Origin: Xylanimonas cellulosilytica | GTDB taxonomy: Bacteria > Actinomycetota > Actinomycetes > Actinomycetales > Actinomycetaceae | Assembly: GCA_001072465.1 (NCBI GenBank) | Contig: JVKM01000047.1 | Location: 1 to 44,965 of the forward strand | DNA: 44,965 nucleotides | Direction of reading: 5' to 3' | Part shown: positions 8,690 through 15,540 of the stretch, in pieces | How the letters are laid out: each line of letters begins with the position of its first letter | Position numbering within the stretch: the stretch's first letter is position 1 | Position numbers and translations under genes: made by a program | Notes under the pieces: model-generated | Seen by the model: the letters and a program-made list of their open reading frames with translations, nothing else | The model's database searches: none | Told to the model about the DNA's origin: nothing

Positions 8690-9721
8690 ATGACGATTAC
8701 GGCGGCGGCAGACGGTTCTTCCCTCGGCAATCCCGGGCCCGCGGGGTGGGCCTGGTACGTGGACGAGGACACGTGGGACGCGGGCGGCTGGCCGCAGGGC
8801 ACCAACAACCTGGGCGAGCTGACCGCGATTCTGCGCCTGCTCGAGGCCACGGCCGAGACCGGCGAAGAGCTGCACATCCTCGCCGACTCGCAGTACGCGA
8901 TCAACGTCGTGTCGAAGTGGCGGCTCGGCTGGAAGAAACGCGGCTGGACGAAGGCCGACAAGAAGCCCATCAAGAACCTCGAACTCATCCAGGAGATCGA
9001 CCGCGCCATGGAAGGGCGCCGCGTCACCTTTGAATGGGTCAAGGGCCACGCGGGTCACCATATGAACGAGCGGGCCGACGACCTCGCGCGCGCATGCGCC
9101 GAGGCCTACCAGGCGGGGCGCACGCCCGAACCGGGCCCCGGGTTCGGGGGCGGCGCGTCGCGTGGCACTGCGTCGGCGGATCAGGCATCCGGGGGTGGTA
9201 CTGCCTCTGTGCCCGCGGTCGAGCCACACGACGCGCCCCCTACTACTGATGCCCTGGAGAGCGCTCCCGCTTCACGCGACGCCGCTACAAATGAGGCCAC
9301 CCCATCGACTTTCCGTTCTCATCCCAGCGTTTTCTCTGCTTCTGCTGAGCCGATTGAACCCGCGGAGGCGGCCCCGGCCTCGTCCGTGAGCGCTCCGACC
9401 ACCGAGGATGCGGTCGCCCGCGAGCGCGAGTTCATCCTGGCGTGGACCGGCGGCGACGAGGAGGCACTGGCAGCCATGACCGACGAGCGCACGACGCGCA
9501 TCTGGCCGGGTGGCGGCGCGACGACGACGCTGGCGGGCCCCTCGCCCGCTTCCCCGGCGATCGGCCGCATCGACGCGCACGACCTGGGCGGGGCATTCCT
9601 GACCCGCTACCGGGTGCGCTGGGAGGGCGGCGCTTCGCTGGAATCCAGCGTGTGGGCGCCGGCGACTTCTGGCGAGTCGCGCCTGATCATGGTGCACCAC
9701 CAGTCGACGCTGATCTCCTGA
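8690..9721 (+). CDS. rnhA: Ribonuclease HI with a C-terminal extra domain
   Basis: A 343-residue two-domain protein. Residues 1-140 are a complete RNase HI, cutting RNA in RNA-DNA hybrids, with Asp8 (ADGSSLGNPG), Glu43 (NNLGELTA), Asp66 (LADSQYA) and Asp130 (NERADDLA) as the metal-binding carboxylates. WKKRGWTKADKKPIKN is the basic handle region. A Ser/Thr/Ala/Pro-rich linker of about 90 residues follows and contains a copy of the interspersed GGCCCCGGCCTCGTC motif. Residues about 240-343 form a second domain starting EREFILAWTGGDEEALAAM and ending RLIMVHHQSTLIS, which looks like the DUF4440/NTF2-like fold; this is a pattern judgement. Standard RNase HI has about 155 residues. The gene is monocistronic and leaderless, and converges on the amino-acid transporter operon. 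Confidence 0.88.
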   Translation: MTITAAADGSSLGNPGPAGWAWYVDEDTWDAGGWPQGTNNLGELTAILRLLEATAETGEELHILADSQYAINVVSKWRLGWKKRGWTKADKKPIKNLELIQEIDRAMEGRRVTFEWVKGHAGHHMNERADDLARACAEAYQAGRTPEPGPGFGGGASRGTASADQASGGGTASVPAVEPHDAPPTTDALESAPASRDAATNEATPSTFRSHPSVFSASAEPIEPAEAAPASSVSAPTTEDAVAREREFILAWTGGDEEALAAMTDERTTRIWPGGGATTTLAGPSPASPAIGRIDAHDLGGAFLTRYRVRWEGGASLESSVWAPATSGESRLIMVHHQSTLIS

Positions 9722-9757
9722 GCCGGGGCATTCTGTCGTAGGCGAGCTCAGCTCACG

Positions 9758-9799
9758 CGGGCCGCCGCCCACGGGCGCGCCAAGCAGCCAGGTCCGACA
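9758..9799. repeat. Family R intergenic repeat copy
   Basis: Bases 9758-9776 are identical to 70-88, and the following 23 bases match 89-111 with a few substitutions. Reverse-orientation relatives occur at about 15130-15165 and 15257-15290. The 198-bp gap between rnhA and the transporter operon holds this repeat and the terminator, and no gene. Confidence 0.65.
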
Positions 9800-9858
9800 A
9801 TGCCGCCCCCTCCGGCGCCCGGAACACGGCCGGGGCGCACAGTAACAAGCACGACAAC

Positions 9859-9887
9859 GGGGGCGCAAGCCCCCGGCCTGCGCCCCC
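9859..9887. terminator. Bidirectional terminator between rnhA and the ABC operon
   Basis: GGGGGCGCA and TGCGCCCCC form a 9-bp stem. An alternative inner stem GGGGGC-GCAA-GCCCCC is also possible. It lies between convergent genes. Confidence 0.7.
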
Positions 9888-9919
9888 GCTCAGCCCCTCC
9901 GCGAGGAGCTCCTACACCC

Positions 9920-10687
9920 TTACAGCTTGGCGCCTTCGAAGCTGAAGATGTCGAGGAACTTGCGCGCACGATCCGAGGACGGATCCGCGAAGAACTTGCG
10001 CGGCGGGTCGACCTCGACGATGCGGCCCTCGTCCATGAAGACGATGCGGTCCGCGATCGCGCGGGCGAAGCCCATCTCGTGCGTGACGATGAGCATCGTC
10101 ATGCCGGTGCGAGCCAGTTCGAGGACGACGTCAAGGACCTCGCGCACCATCTCCGGGTCGAGGGAGGCCGTGACCTCGTCGAGGAGGAGGATCTCGGGGT
10201 CCATCATGAGCGCACGCACGATGGCGACGCGCTGGCGCTGGCCGCCGGAGAGCTGGCGCGGGTAGTCGTCGGCGCGGTCCGCCAGGCCGACGCGCTCGAG
10301 CAGTTTCAGCGCCCGCGCGCTCGCGTCGGCGCGCGATTCTCCCGCGACGAGGCCGGGGGCGAGCGTCAGGTTCCCCATGACGGTCAGGTGGGGGAAGAGC
10401 TCGTAGGACTGGAAGACCATGCCGATGCGGCGGCGAACATCGGGCCAGGAGACGCCGGGGGCCGCCAGGTCGTTCCCGTCGAAGAGGATCTGCCCGGAGT
10501 TGATGGGCTCGAGGCCATTAATCGTGCGCAGGAGCGTGGACTTGCCGCAGCCGGAGGGTCCGATGATGACGACGACTTCGCCGTCGGCGACGTCGAGGGA
10601 GACGCCGCGCAGGGCGTGGTGGCCGCCGGGGTAGGTCTTGTCGAGGTCGACGAGGCGCAGCTGCGGGTCGGAGGTCAGTTCTGCCAT
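9920..10687 (-). CDS. Polar amino-acid ABC transporter, ATP-binding protein
   Basis: A 255-residue cytoplasmic ATPase that powers the importer encoded by the next three genes upstream. Walker A is GPSGCGKST, the Q-loop is MVFQSYELFPH, the signature is LSGGQRQRVAI, Walker B is ILLLDEVTASLDPE and the H-switch is IVTHEMGFA. It belongs to the GlnQ/GluA group that imports glutamate, glutamine or related polar amino acids. The frame extends back to 10768. ATG 10687 (MAELTSDPQ) is preferred because it starts just inside the permease gene, a 13-nt overlap typical of translational coupling. It is the last gene of the operon, ending at the terminator at 9859-9887. The substrate cannot be read from the sequence. 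Confidence 0.93.
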   Translation of the reverse strand: MAELTSDPQLRLVDLDKTYPGGHHALRGVSLDVADGEVVVIIGPSGCGKSTLLRTINGLEPINSGQILFDGNDLAAPGVSWPDVRRRIGMVFQSYELFPHLTVMGNLTLAPGLVAGESRADASARALKLLERVGLADRADDYPRQLSGGQRQRVAIVRALMMDPEILLLDEVTASLDPEMVREVLDVVLELARTGMTMLIVTHEMGFARAIADRIVFMDEGRIVEVDPPRKFFADPSSDRARKFLDIFSFEGAKL

Positions 10688-11352
10688 GTTTTCTCCATGT
10701 GGCGTGAGAGGAGCGAGATCGGCCAGCAGATGAGGAAGTACAGCACGAAGATCAGGCCGTAGATCCACAGCGAGGCGGTCGGGTAGTTGAAGCGGTTGGC
10801 GTCGATGATCTGCTGTCCAACCTTGAGGACTTCGACGACGCCGATGAGCACGACGAGGGACGTCGTCTTCACCATACGGGTGATGAGGTTGACGGCCGGG
10901 GGCGCAAGCCTGCGCAGGGTTTGCGGCAGGATGACGCGGCGCATGGTCTGCCTCGGGGTGAGTCCCAGAGCGTAGGCGGACTCGTACTGGTGGCGGGGGA
11001 TCGCGATGAGCGCGCCTCGCACCAGGTCACCCATTTCGGCACCGCCCCACAGGGTGAAGACGAGGACGGACGCCGTGATGCCGTCCAGGTTGATCCCCGC
11101 GACGCGCGTGAGCCCGAAGTAGGCCACGAACAGGAGGACGAGCTGGGGCATGATGCGCACGAACTCGAGGTAGAGCTGCATGAGCCAGCGCAGGACTCGC
11201 CAGCGCGAGCGCATGCCGAGGCCGACGAACACGCCGAGCACCAGCGACAGCACGACGGACAGCGCGGAGATGCCGACGGTGACGCCCAGGCCCTCGAGGA
11301 TGCGTACGAGGTTGCGGCCCTCGAAGATGACGTTAATTCCCAAATCCGCCAC
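10675..11352 (-). CDS. Amino-acid ABC transporter permease (HisM/GlnP family)
   Basis: A 225-residue integral membrane subunit. Hydrophobic helices include LGVTVGISALSVVLSLVLGVFVGLG and SLWIYGLIFVLYFLICWPISL. The EAA loop that contacts the ATPase is ESAYALGLTPRQTMRRVILPQTLR. Its length fits the His/Glu/Gln/Arg permease family. It overlaps the preceding permease by 20 nt and the ATPase by 13 nt, so all three are translationally coupled. It likely pairs with the other permease as a heterodimer. The substrate is a polar amino acid by family, not further resolved. Confidence 0.92.
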   Translation of the reverse strand: MADLGINVIFEGRNLVRILEGLGVTVGISALSVVLSLVLGVFVGLGMRSRWRVLRWLMQLYLEFVRIMPQLVLLFVAYFGLTRVAGINLDGITASVLVFTLWGGAEMGDLVRGALIAIPRHQYESAYALGLTPRQTMRRVILPQTLRRLAPPAVNLITRMVKTTSLVVLIGVVEVLKVGQQIIDANRFNYPTASLWIYGLIFVLYFLICWPISLLSRHMEKTWQN

Positions 11353-11992
11353 GGCGCACCTTCTTTTCGATGAGTCGGGCCGCGATGGACACGGGCAGGA
11401 GGATCACCAGGTAGGCGATGACCAGGAGGATCAGCGCTTCGGAGGTGTTGTAGGACATGCCGATGAGGTCTTTCGCGACGTACACGAGGTCGGGCAGCGC
11501 GACGACGGAGACGACGGATGTTTCCTTGATGAGGAAGATGACGTTGGCGGCGAGCGGCGGCACGGAGGTCGCGATGGCCTGCGGGAGGGCGACGTGGCGC
11601 AGCGTCTGGGTGCGCGTGAGGCCGAGCGCCGCCGCGGACTCCCACTGGATGGTGGCGATCGAGTCGAGGCCGGAGCGCAGGGCCTCGGCCATGTAGGCGC
11701 CACCCAAGAAGATGAGGCCGACGATCGCGCAGGTCTCGCCGCTCCACTTGATGCCCACGCGCGGCAGACCGAAGTAGATGAAGAAGAGCTGCACGAGCAG
11801 GGGCGTGTTGCGCGACAGTTCGACGTAGGCGGCGGCGATCTGGGTGGCGACGGGGATCCGGTATTGCCGGATCGCGGCCACGAGCAGGCCGACCGCGAGG
11901 GAGCCGACGATGCCGATAGCTGCGATCCTCAATGTGAGGATGGCGGCGTCGACGTACAGGGGCGCGTATCGCGCCAGAATGTCAAGATTCAT
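11333..11992 (-). CDS. Amino-acid ABC transporter permease (HisM/GlnP family)
   Basis: A 219-residue membrane permease. It starts MNLDILARYAPLYVDAAILTL and carries the conserved ELSRNTPLLVQLFFIYFGLP region and the EAA loop WESAAALGLTRTQTLRHVALPQ. It is the first permease after the binding-protein gene and partner of the 225-residue permease. No clear Shine-Dalgarno precedes the ATG at 11992: the 5' side reads ATTTTTCCT directly after a 14-bp hairpin. Translation and mRNA level are therefore probably lower than for the binding protein. Family assignment is secure. Confidence 0.91.
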   Translation of the reverse strand: MNLDILARYAPLYVDAAILTLRIAAIGIVGSLAVGLLVAAIRQYRIPVATQIAAAYVELSRNTPLLVQLFFIYFGLPRVGIKWSGETCAIVGLIFLGGAYMAEALRSGLDSIATIQWESAAALGLTRTQTLRHVALPQAIATSVPPLAANVIFLIKETSVVSVVALPDLVYVAKDLIGMSYNTSEALILLVIAYLVILLPVSIAARLIEKKVRRGGFGN

Positions 11993-12006
11993 AGGAAAAA
12001 TCTGGG

Positions 12007-12075
12007 ACGAGGCCGTGGCCGGCCGGGGCGTTCACCCGCGGTGGGCACTGTCCCCGGTGGGGGCCACGGCCTCGT
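12007..12075 (-). terminator. Intercistronic hairpin between binding protein and permease genes
   Basis: ACGAGGCCGTGGCC (12007-12020) is an exact inverted repeat of 12062-12075, giving a 14-bp stem with a 41-nt loop. On the minus strand it is followed by CCCAGATTTTT. This is a plausible partial terminator or mRNA stabiliser that keeps the binding protein in excess over the permeases. It is a member of the window-wide motif. Confidence 0.65.
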
Positions 12076-12082
12076 ACCTGCG

Positions 12083-12985
12083 TCAGTTGGTGGAGGTGGT
12101 GTCCACGCCGCCTTCGACGACGAGGTCGTCGGGGGTCGCGGCGTCACCGTAGACGGGGGCGAGGGTCTGCTCGTAGTCCTTGTGGAAGAAGTTTTCCTTG
12201 CCGAGCTCGACAAGTTCGTTGTTCAGCCAGTCGAGGAGGGCAGTGTTGCCCTTCTTGACGGCGGCCGCGATGTAGCTGGTCTCGCCCAGGCTCTTGATGC
12301 CGACGCTGAAGCCGGGGTGCTGGATCGCCCATGCGATGACTTCGGTGTTGTCGGTGGAGAAGGCGTCGCCACGGCCGTCCTCGAGGGCCTGGTAGGCGTC
12401 GGAGTACTGGTCGTACTTCTGGAGCTTGACCTCGGGGTGGTTGGCCTCGAAGTAGGCTTCGGCGGTCGTGCCCTTGGTGACGATGAGGGTCTTGCCGGCC
12501 AGCTGGCTCACGTCGGTGATTTCGGCCGAGGAGGGCGAGACGACGCCGAGGGACACCTTGAAGTAGGGGTTCGCGAAGTCGACCTTTTCGGCGCGCTCGG
12601 GCGTGACGGTGAAGTTCGCGAGGGTGATGTCAACCTTGTTGGAGGCGAGGACCTCGGTGCGGGCAGCGGCGTCGACGGGGACGTACTTGGCGGTGACGCC
12701 CAGGTCGGCGGCGATGCGGTCGCCGTAGACGACGTCGTATCCGGCGGGCTTGCCGTCGGCGTCGATGTAGCCGAAGGGGGCCTTATCGGAGAAGATGCCG
12801 ATGACGATCTCGCCGGCTTCCTTGATCTGCTCGGGGCTGCGGTCGCCGACCTGCGCGCTCGACGAGGAGGACGAGGAGGTGGACGCGCCACCGGAGCATG
12901 CGGCCATGCCGAGGGCTGCGACCATGGCGACGGCGGCCGTGGCGAGTCGAAGGAATGGCTTCTTGCGTGCGTGAGTGGCGCTCAT
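12083..12985 (-). CDS. Amino-acid ABC transporter substrate-binding lipoprotein
   Basis: A 300-residue family 3 solute-binding protein that captures a polar amino acid outside the membrane. A basic N-terminus, hydrophobic segment and lipobox LGMAAC (Cys30) give a lipid anchor. A serine-rich spacer follows, then the binding fold starting IKEAGEIVIGIFSDKAPFGYID. DITLANFTVTPERAEKVDFANPYF is the classic ligand-binding stretch with the conserved Arg, and GKTLIVTKGTTAE is the second-lobe hinge region. It is related to GluB/GlnH-type proteins. The start has AGGAG 6 nt upstream. It is the first gene of a four-gene operon, followed by an intercistronic hairpin. Confidence 0.93.
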   Translation of the reverse strand: MSATHARKKPFLRLATAAVAMVAALGMAACSGGASTSSSSSSSAQVGDRSPEQIKEAGEIVIGIFSDKAPFGYIDADGKPAGYDVVYGDRIAADLGVTAKYVPVDAAARTEVLASNKVDITLANFTVTPERAEKVDFANPYFKVSLGVVSPSSAEITDVSQLAGKTLIVTKGTTAEAYFEANHPEVKLQKYDQYSDAYQALEDGRGDAFSTDNTEVIAWAIQHPGFSVGIKSLGETSYIAAAVKKGNTALLDWLNNELVELGKENFFHKDYEQTLAPVYGDAATPDDLVVEGGVDTTSTN

Positions 12986-13213
12986 GAGGGCTCCTGATCT
13001 GCGTTTTTAGTGGAAGCGCCGAGGGATGCTCCTCGGCGACAGGAACGATATTTCCACCGGACGGTTTATTGCGCGAGGGCTGTTTCCCGTTTTGAAACTA
13101 TGTGACAGGTCCGCGACGAGGCTCCTTCCCACTTCGTGGAACACCCTCCCGGCGAGAGCGTGCAAGTCGTCACGCACGGCCCCGCCAGCGCGCACTCATA
13201 CCGCCTCACGCGT

Positions 13214-13226
13214 CACAATTGCACCC
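13214..13226 (+). promoter_or_regulatory. Leaderless promoter -10 box of azlC
   Basis: CACAAT at 13214-13219 is followed by 7 nt and the ATG at 13227. No Shine-Dalgarno is present. The divergent interval 12986-13226 also carries the unrecognised promoter of the ABC operon. Confidence 0.5.
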
Positions 13227-13985
13227 ATGCCCAAGCTACCGCGCACCGTGAACCTCCCCGTGCCGGCTAGCCCTACCCGCCGCGAGATCCTCGAAGGCCT
13301 GCGCATCACGGCGCCCGTGGCCGCGGGCTACATCCCGCTGGGCCTGGCGTACGGCGTTCTCGTCATCCAGCTGGGCCTGCCGTGGTGGTTGGCTCCGTCG
13401 CTCTCCCTGGCCGCCTACTCGGGGTCGGCCGAGCTGCTCGTCGTGACCCTGGCCGCGCAGAATACGCCGCTGGCGGTCATCGCGGTGACGATGCTGCTAG
13501 TGAATTTCCGCCTCCTGTTTTTCGCGTTCTCGTTCCCGTTGCACGTCATCGAGGGACGTTTTGCGCGCCTCTTCTCGATGTACGCCCTCGTGGACGAGGC
13601 CTACGCACTAACCGCCGCCCGACCGAACGGGTGGACGAAGCCTCGACTATTGGCGATGCAGGCTCTCTTTAACCTGACGTGGCTGATCTCGAGCCTCGTG
13701 GGCGTGTCCGCGGGGTCCTTGATTCCTACGCAGATCGAGGGCCTCGACTTCGCGCTGACGGCCCTGTTCATCACGCTAACCCTGGACGCGGCGCGCACGA
13801 GGCGCGAGCTGCCCTCGATCCTCCTGGCTGGCATGTCCTTCGCGGTGGCCATGGTGGTGGCGCCGGGCCAGCGCCTGCTGGTGGCGCTGCTGCTGTTCGT
13901 CGCGTGCCTGGTGGTGCGCCACGTCCTTCATCGCCGAGGCATTCTGCACTCCGCGGATGAGGTGGCCGAGGGGGGTGCGCAGTGA
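13227..13985 (+). CDS. azlC: AzlC family branched-chain amino-acid exporter, large subunit
   Basis: A 252-residue membrane protein that with AzlD exports branched-chain amino acids (BrnFE/AzlCD/YgaZH family). REILEGLRITAPVAAGYIPLGLAYGVL is the family N-terminal signature, spanning the first helix. SGSAELLVVTLAA and LLVNFRLLFFAFSFP match the following helices, and QIEGLDFALTALFITL marks the later half. An upstream in-frame start at 13026 is rejected in favour of 13227 because of the leaderless promoter and the normal AzlC length. It overlaps azlD by 4 nt (GTGA). Confidence 0.92.
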   Translation: MPKLPRTVNLPVPASPTRREILEGLRITAPVAAGYIPLGLAYGVLVIQLGLPWWLAPSLSLAAYSGSAELLVVTLAAQNTPLAVIAVTMLLVNFRLLFFAFSFPLHVIEGRFARLFSMYALVDEAYALTAARPNGWTKPRLLAMQALFNLTWLISSLVGVSAGSLIPTQIEGLDFALTALFITLTLDAARTRRELPSILLAGMSFAVAMVVAPGQRLLVALLLFVACLVVRHVLHRRGILHSADEVAEGGAQ

Positions 13986-14311
13986 CTCCGACGCTGGGCT
14001 ACCTGCTGGCGCTTCTGGCGATCACCTTCGTCATCGACTTTACGTTGCGCGCTCTGCCCTTCAAGATCCTCGAGCCGCTGCGCGATTCGCGTTTCGTCTC
14101 CGACATGGCGGTGTGGATGCCGCCGGGCATCATGCTGATTCTGGTGCTCTCGACGCTGACGCAGGGCGCGCAGGAGTCGGGTGACCGCTGGTGGGCGGCG
14201 CTGGTGGCGGCGGGAGTGACGGTCGCGGTGCACCTGCTGAGCGGCCGCAAGCTCCTGTGGAGCGTCGGCATCGGAACGGTCTGCTACGTCGCGTTGCTCA
14301 ACTGGCTCTGA
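13982..14311 (+). CDS. azlD: AzlD family branched-chain amino-acid exporter, small subunit
   Basis: A 109-residue protein with about four hydrophobic helices (LGYLLALLAITFVIDFTLRALPF, MPPGIMLILVLSTL, ALVAAGVTVAVHLLSG, LLWSVGIGTVCYVALLNWL). The RALPF motif in helix 1 is characteristic of AzlD/BrnE. The start is a GTG overlapping the azlC stop codon, so the two are translated together and should form the export complex. Confidence 0.9.
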   Translation: MTPTLGYLLALLAITFVIDFTLRALPFKILEPLRDSRFVSDMAVWMPPGIMLILVLSTLTQGAQESGDRWWAALVAAGVTVAVHLLSGRKLLWSVGIGTVCYVALLNWL

Positions 14312-14356
14312 CGAAATAGCTGTCACCAGCTGGCTGGGCTCCAGCTGCTGGGTTCC

Positions 14357-14395
14357 AGCTGCGGTGCCCAGCTGCGGTGCCCAGATGCGGTGCCC
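14357..14395. repeat. 13-bp tandem repeat, three units
   Basis: AGCTGCGGTGCCC occurs twice head to tail and a third unit differs by one base (AGATGCGGTGCCC). Related CCAGCTG-rich sequence precedes it from 14326. Confidence 0.8.
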
Positions 14396-14429
14396 GACTA
14401 CGGGGCCATGGGTGAAGGCGCAGACACCT

Positions 14430-14551
14430 ACCAGAAATTTCGCACGTAATTCAGTTGCGTAAACTTTCAATAACAGCCAGAATCGTTGCAATTCCAACGA
14501 TGCCAATTCAAATTCTGAAATAGCCACAGGGGAATTACGTGCGAAATTGGT
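14430..14551. mobile_element. Miniature palindromic-ended element, copy 1
   Basis: About 122 bp with imperfect terminal inverted repeats: TTTCGCACGTAATTC at the left and GAATTACGTGCGAAA at the right, both extended by ACCA/TGGT. The inside shares GCAATTCCAACG, TTCAAA, TCTGAAATA and CAGGGGAATTACGTGCGA with a second copy at 24799-24920. It has no coding capacity. It could be a MITE-like element or a structured intergenic RNA/DNA element. Confidence 0.65.
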
Positions 14552-14590
14552 CGGTTCACACCCAACAGCGCGGCCTCACCGCCACCAATC

Positions 14591-14664
14591 GGGGGGGGAA
14601 TGACACCATCCAAGCCTCCGACACGCCGTTAGAGGGCTTCGCATGGCGCAAAACCTCCACCGCA
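14591..14664. repeat. Degenerate copy of the inverted-repeat element at 38565-38640
   Basis: A G-run, then 16 nt later GCCTCCGACACGCCG (identical to 38585-38599), then GCAAAACCTCCAC against GCAAAACCCCCAC. The order and partial spacing are preserved; the copy is 11 bp shorter between the last two blocks. Confidence 0.45.
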
Positions 14665-14719
14665 GCCAGCCTGAAGTGCACCGCATCCTATACAAGACCT
14701 GGGCACAGTACCGGTTGGC

Positions 14720-14918
14720 GCGAAAAAACTCGCCCAGCACAGCCCCTCCAGTGACTCTTCCGCGAAAAAACTCGCCCAGCACACCATAAAACGCCAATTT
14801 CGGGCCAATTTGAGCCCGCTGGGCGAACTTTTTCGCGCTTTCGCGATGACACAGAGCCGCCGGGCGAACTTTTTCGCACTTTCGCGATGACACAGCGCCG
14901 CCGGGCGAACTTTTTCGC
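14720..14918. repeat. Inverted and tandem GCGAAAAA/GGGCGAAC repeats
   Basis: A 21-bp sequence beginning GCGAAAAAACTCGCCCAG occurs at 14720-14740 and 14762-14782. The near reverse complement (GGGCGAACTTTTTCGC) occurs three times, ending at 14836, 14877 and 14918. The last two are part of an exact 41-bp tandem unit (14837-14877 and 14878-14918) with three substitutions between them. Confidence 0.8.
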
Positions 14919-15118
14919 GCACCAGGCACGAAACCATGGCGACATTGAAACCAACAACACCACTGCACACCCCCGACGACGGGCCGCTGAAACCGACATC
15001 GCCACTGCACCCGAAAACTGCACCAAAAACACCCATTTCTCACACGCAAAGGCGACAGGGGTTTCAGTTGAGGCTCGGCCCGCGCCCGCAAAGGCGATGG
15101 CGGTTTCAGAACCGGGCC

Positions 15119-15375
15119 GCCTGGTCGGCACGGCCTGGCTGCGGCGCCCGTGGGCGGCGGTAGGGCTGGGCCGGACAACAAGCCGACGCGCCGAGCCACC
15201 CATCAGCGTCACAAGCCCCACAGGTGTGGAGGACGCCGGAGGGTACGGGCGGGCCTGGCTGCGGTGCCCGTGGGCGGCGGCGGGGCCTGGCCGGGCTTCG
15301 AGACGACGCACCGGGCACCATCAGCCGACAAGGCCCAACTGGTGTGAAGGGCGCCGGAGGGACCGGAGGGCACGG
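15119..15375. repeat. Diverged tandem units of family R
   Basis: Two units of about 120 bp each contain GGCCTGGCTGCGG, GCCCGTGGGCGGCGG, CGACGC, ATCAGC, GGTGTG and CGCCGGAGGG in the same order. Bases 15279-15309 are identical to 1-31. Confidence 0.6.
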
Positions 15376-15527
15376 GCGGGCTTCGAGGCGCGGCGCCGAA
15401 CGAAGTGAGGCCCTAGCCTCGCGGGCGGCCGGGCCCTCCGACGCCCGGAACACCCGTAGGACCACAAGCGGCGCCCGGAAAACAGACGGGACAACAAACG
15501 ACCACAACGGCACCGCCTCAAAACCGC

Positions 15528-15540
15528 TACCATTGTGTCC
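15528..15540 (+). promoter_or_regulatory. Leaderless promoter -10 box of the PIP-like gene
   Basis: TACCAT at 15528-15533 is followed by 7 nt and the ATG at 15541. An in-frame GTG at 15535 lies too close to the -10 box to be on the transcript. Confidence 0.55.

Larger units (their letters stand above)
14312..15527. other. 1.2-kb gene-free, repeat-rich interval
   Basis: No frame here has a family match, a ribosome site or non-repetitive composition; the long frames on the minus strand simply read through repeats. The interval contains, in order: a 13-bp tandem repeat, a 122-bp palindromic-ended element, a degenerate copy of an inverted repeat found near 38.6 kb, five copies of a GCGAAAAA-type motif in two orientations, and about 120-bp diverged tandem units of repeat family R. 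Confidence 0.75.

Noticed and set aside
14576-15311. Two 207-codon minus-strand frames in the repeat region
   Set aside because: They read through the GCGAAAAA and family R repeats, have repeated peptide blocks and no ribosome site.
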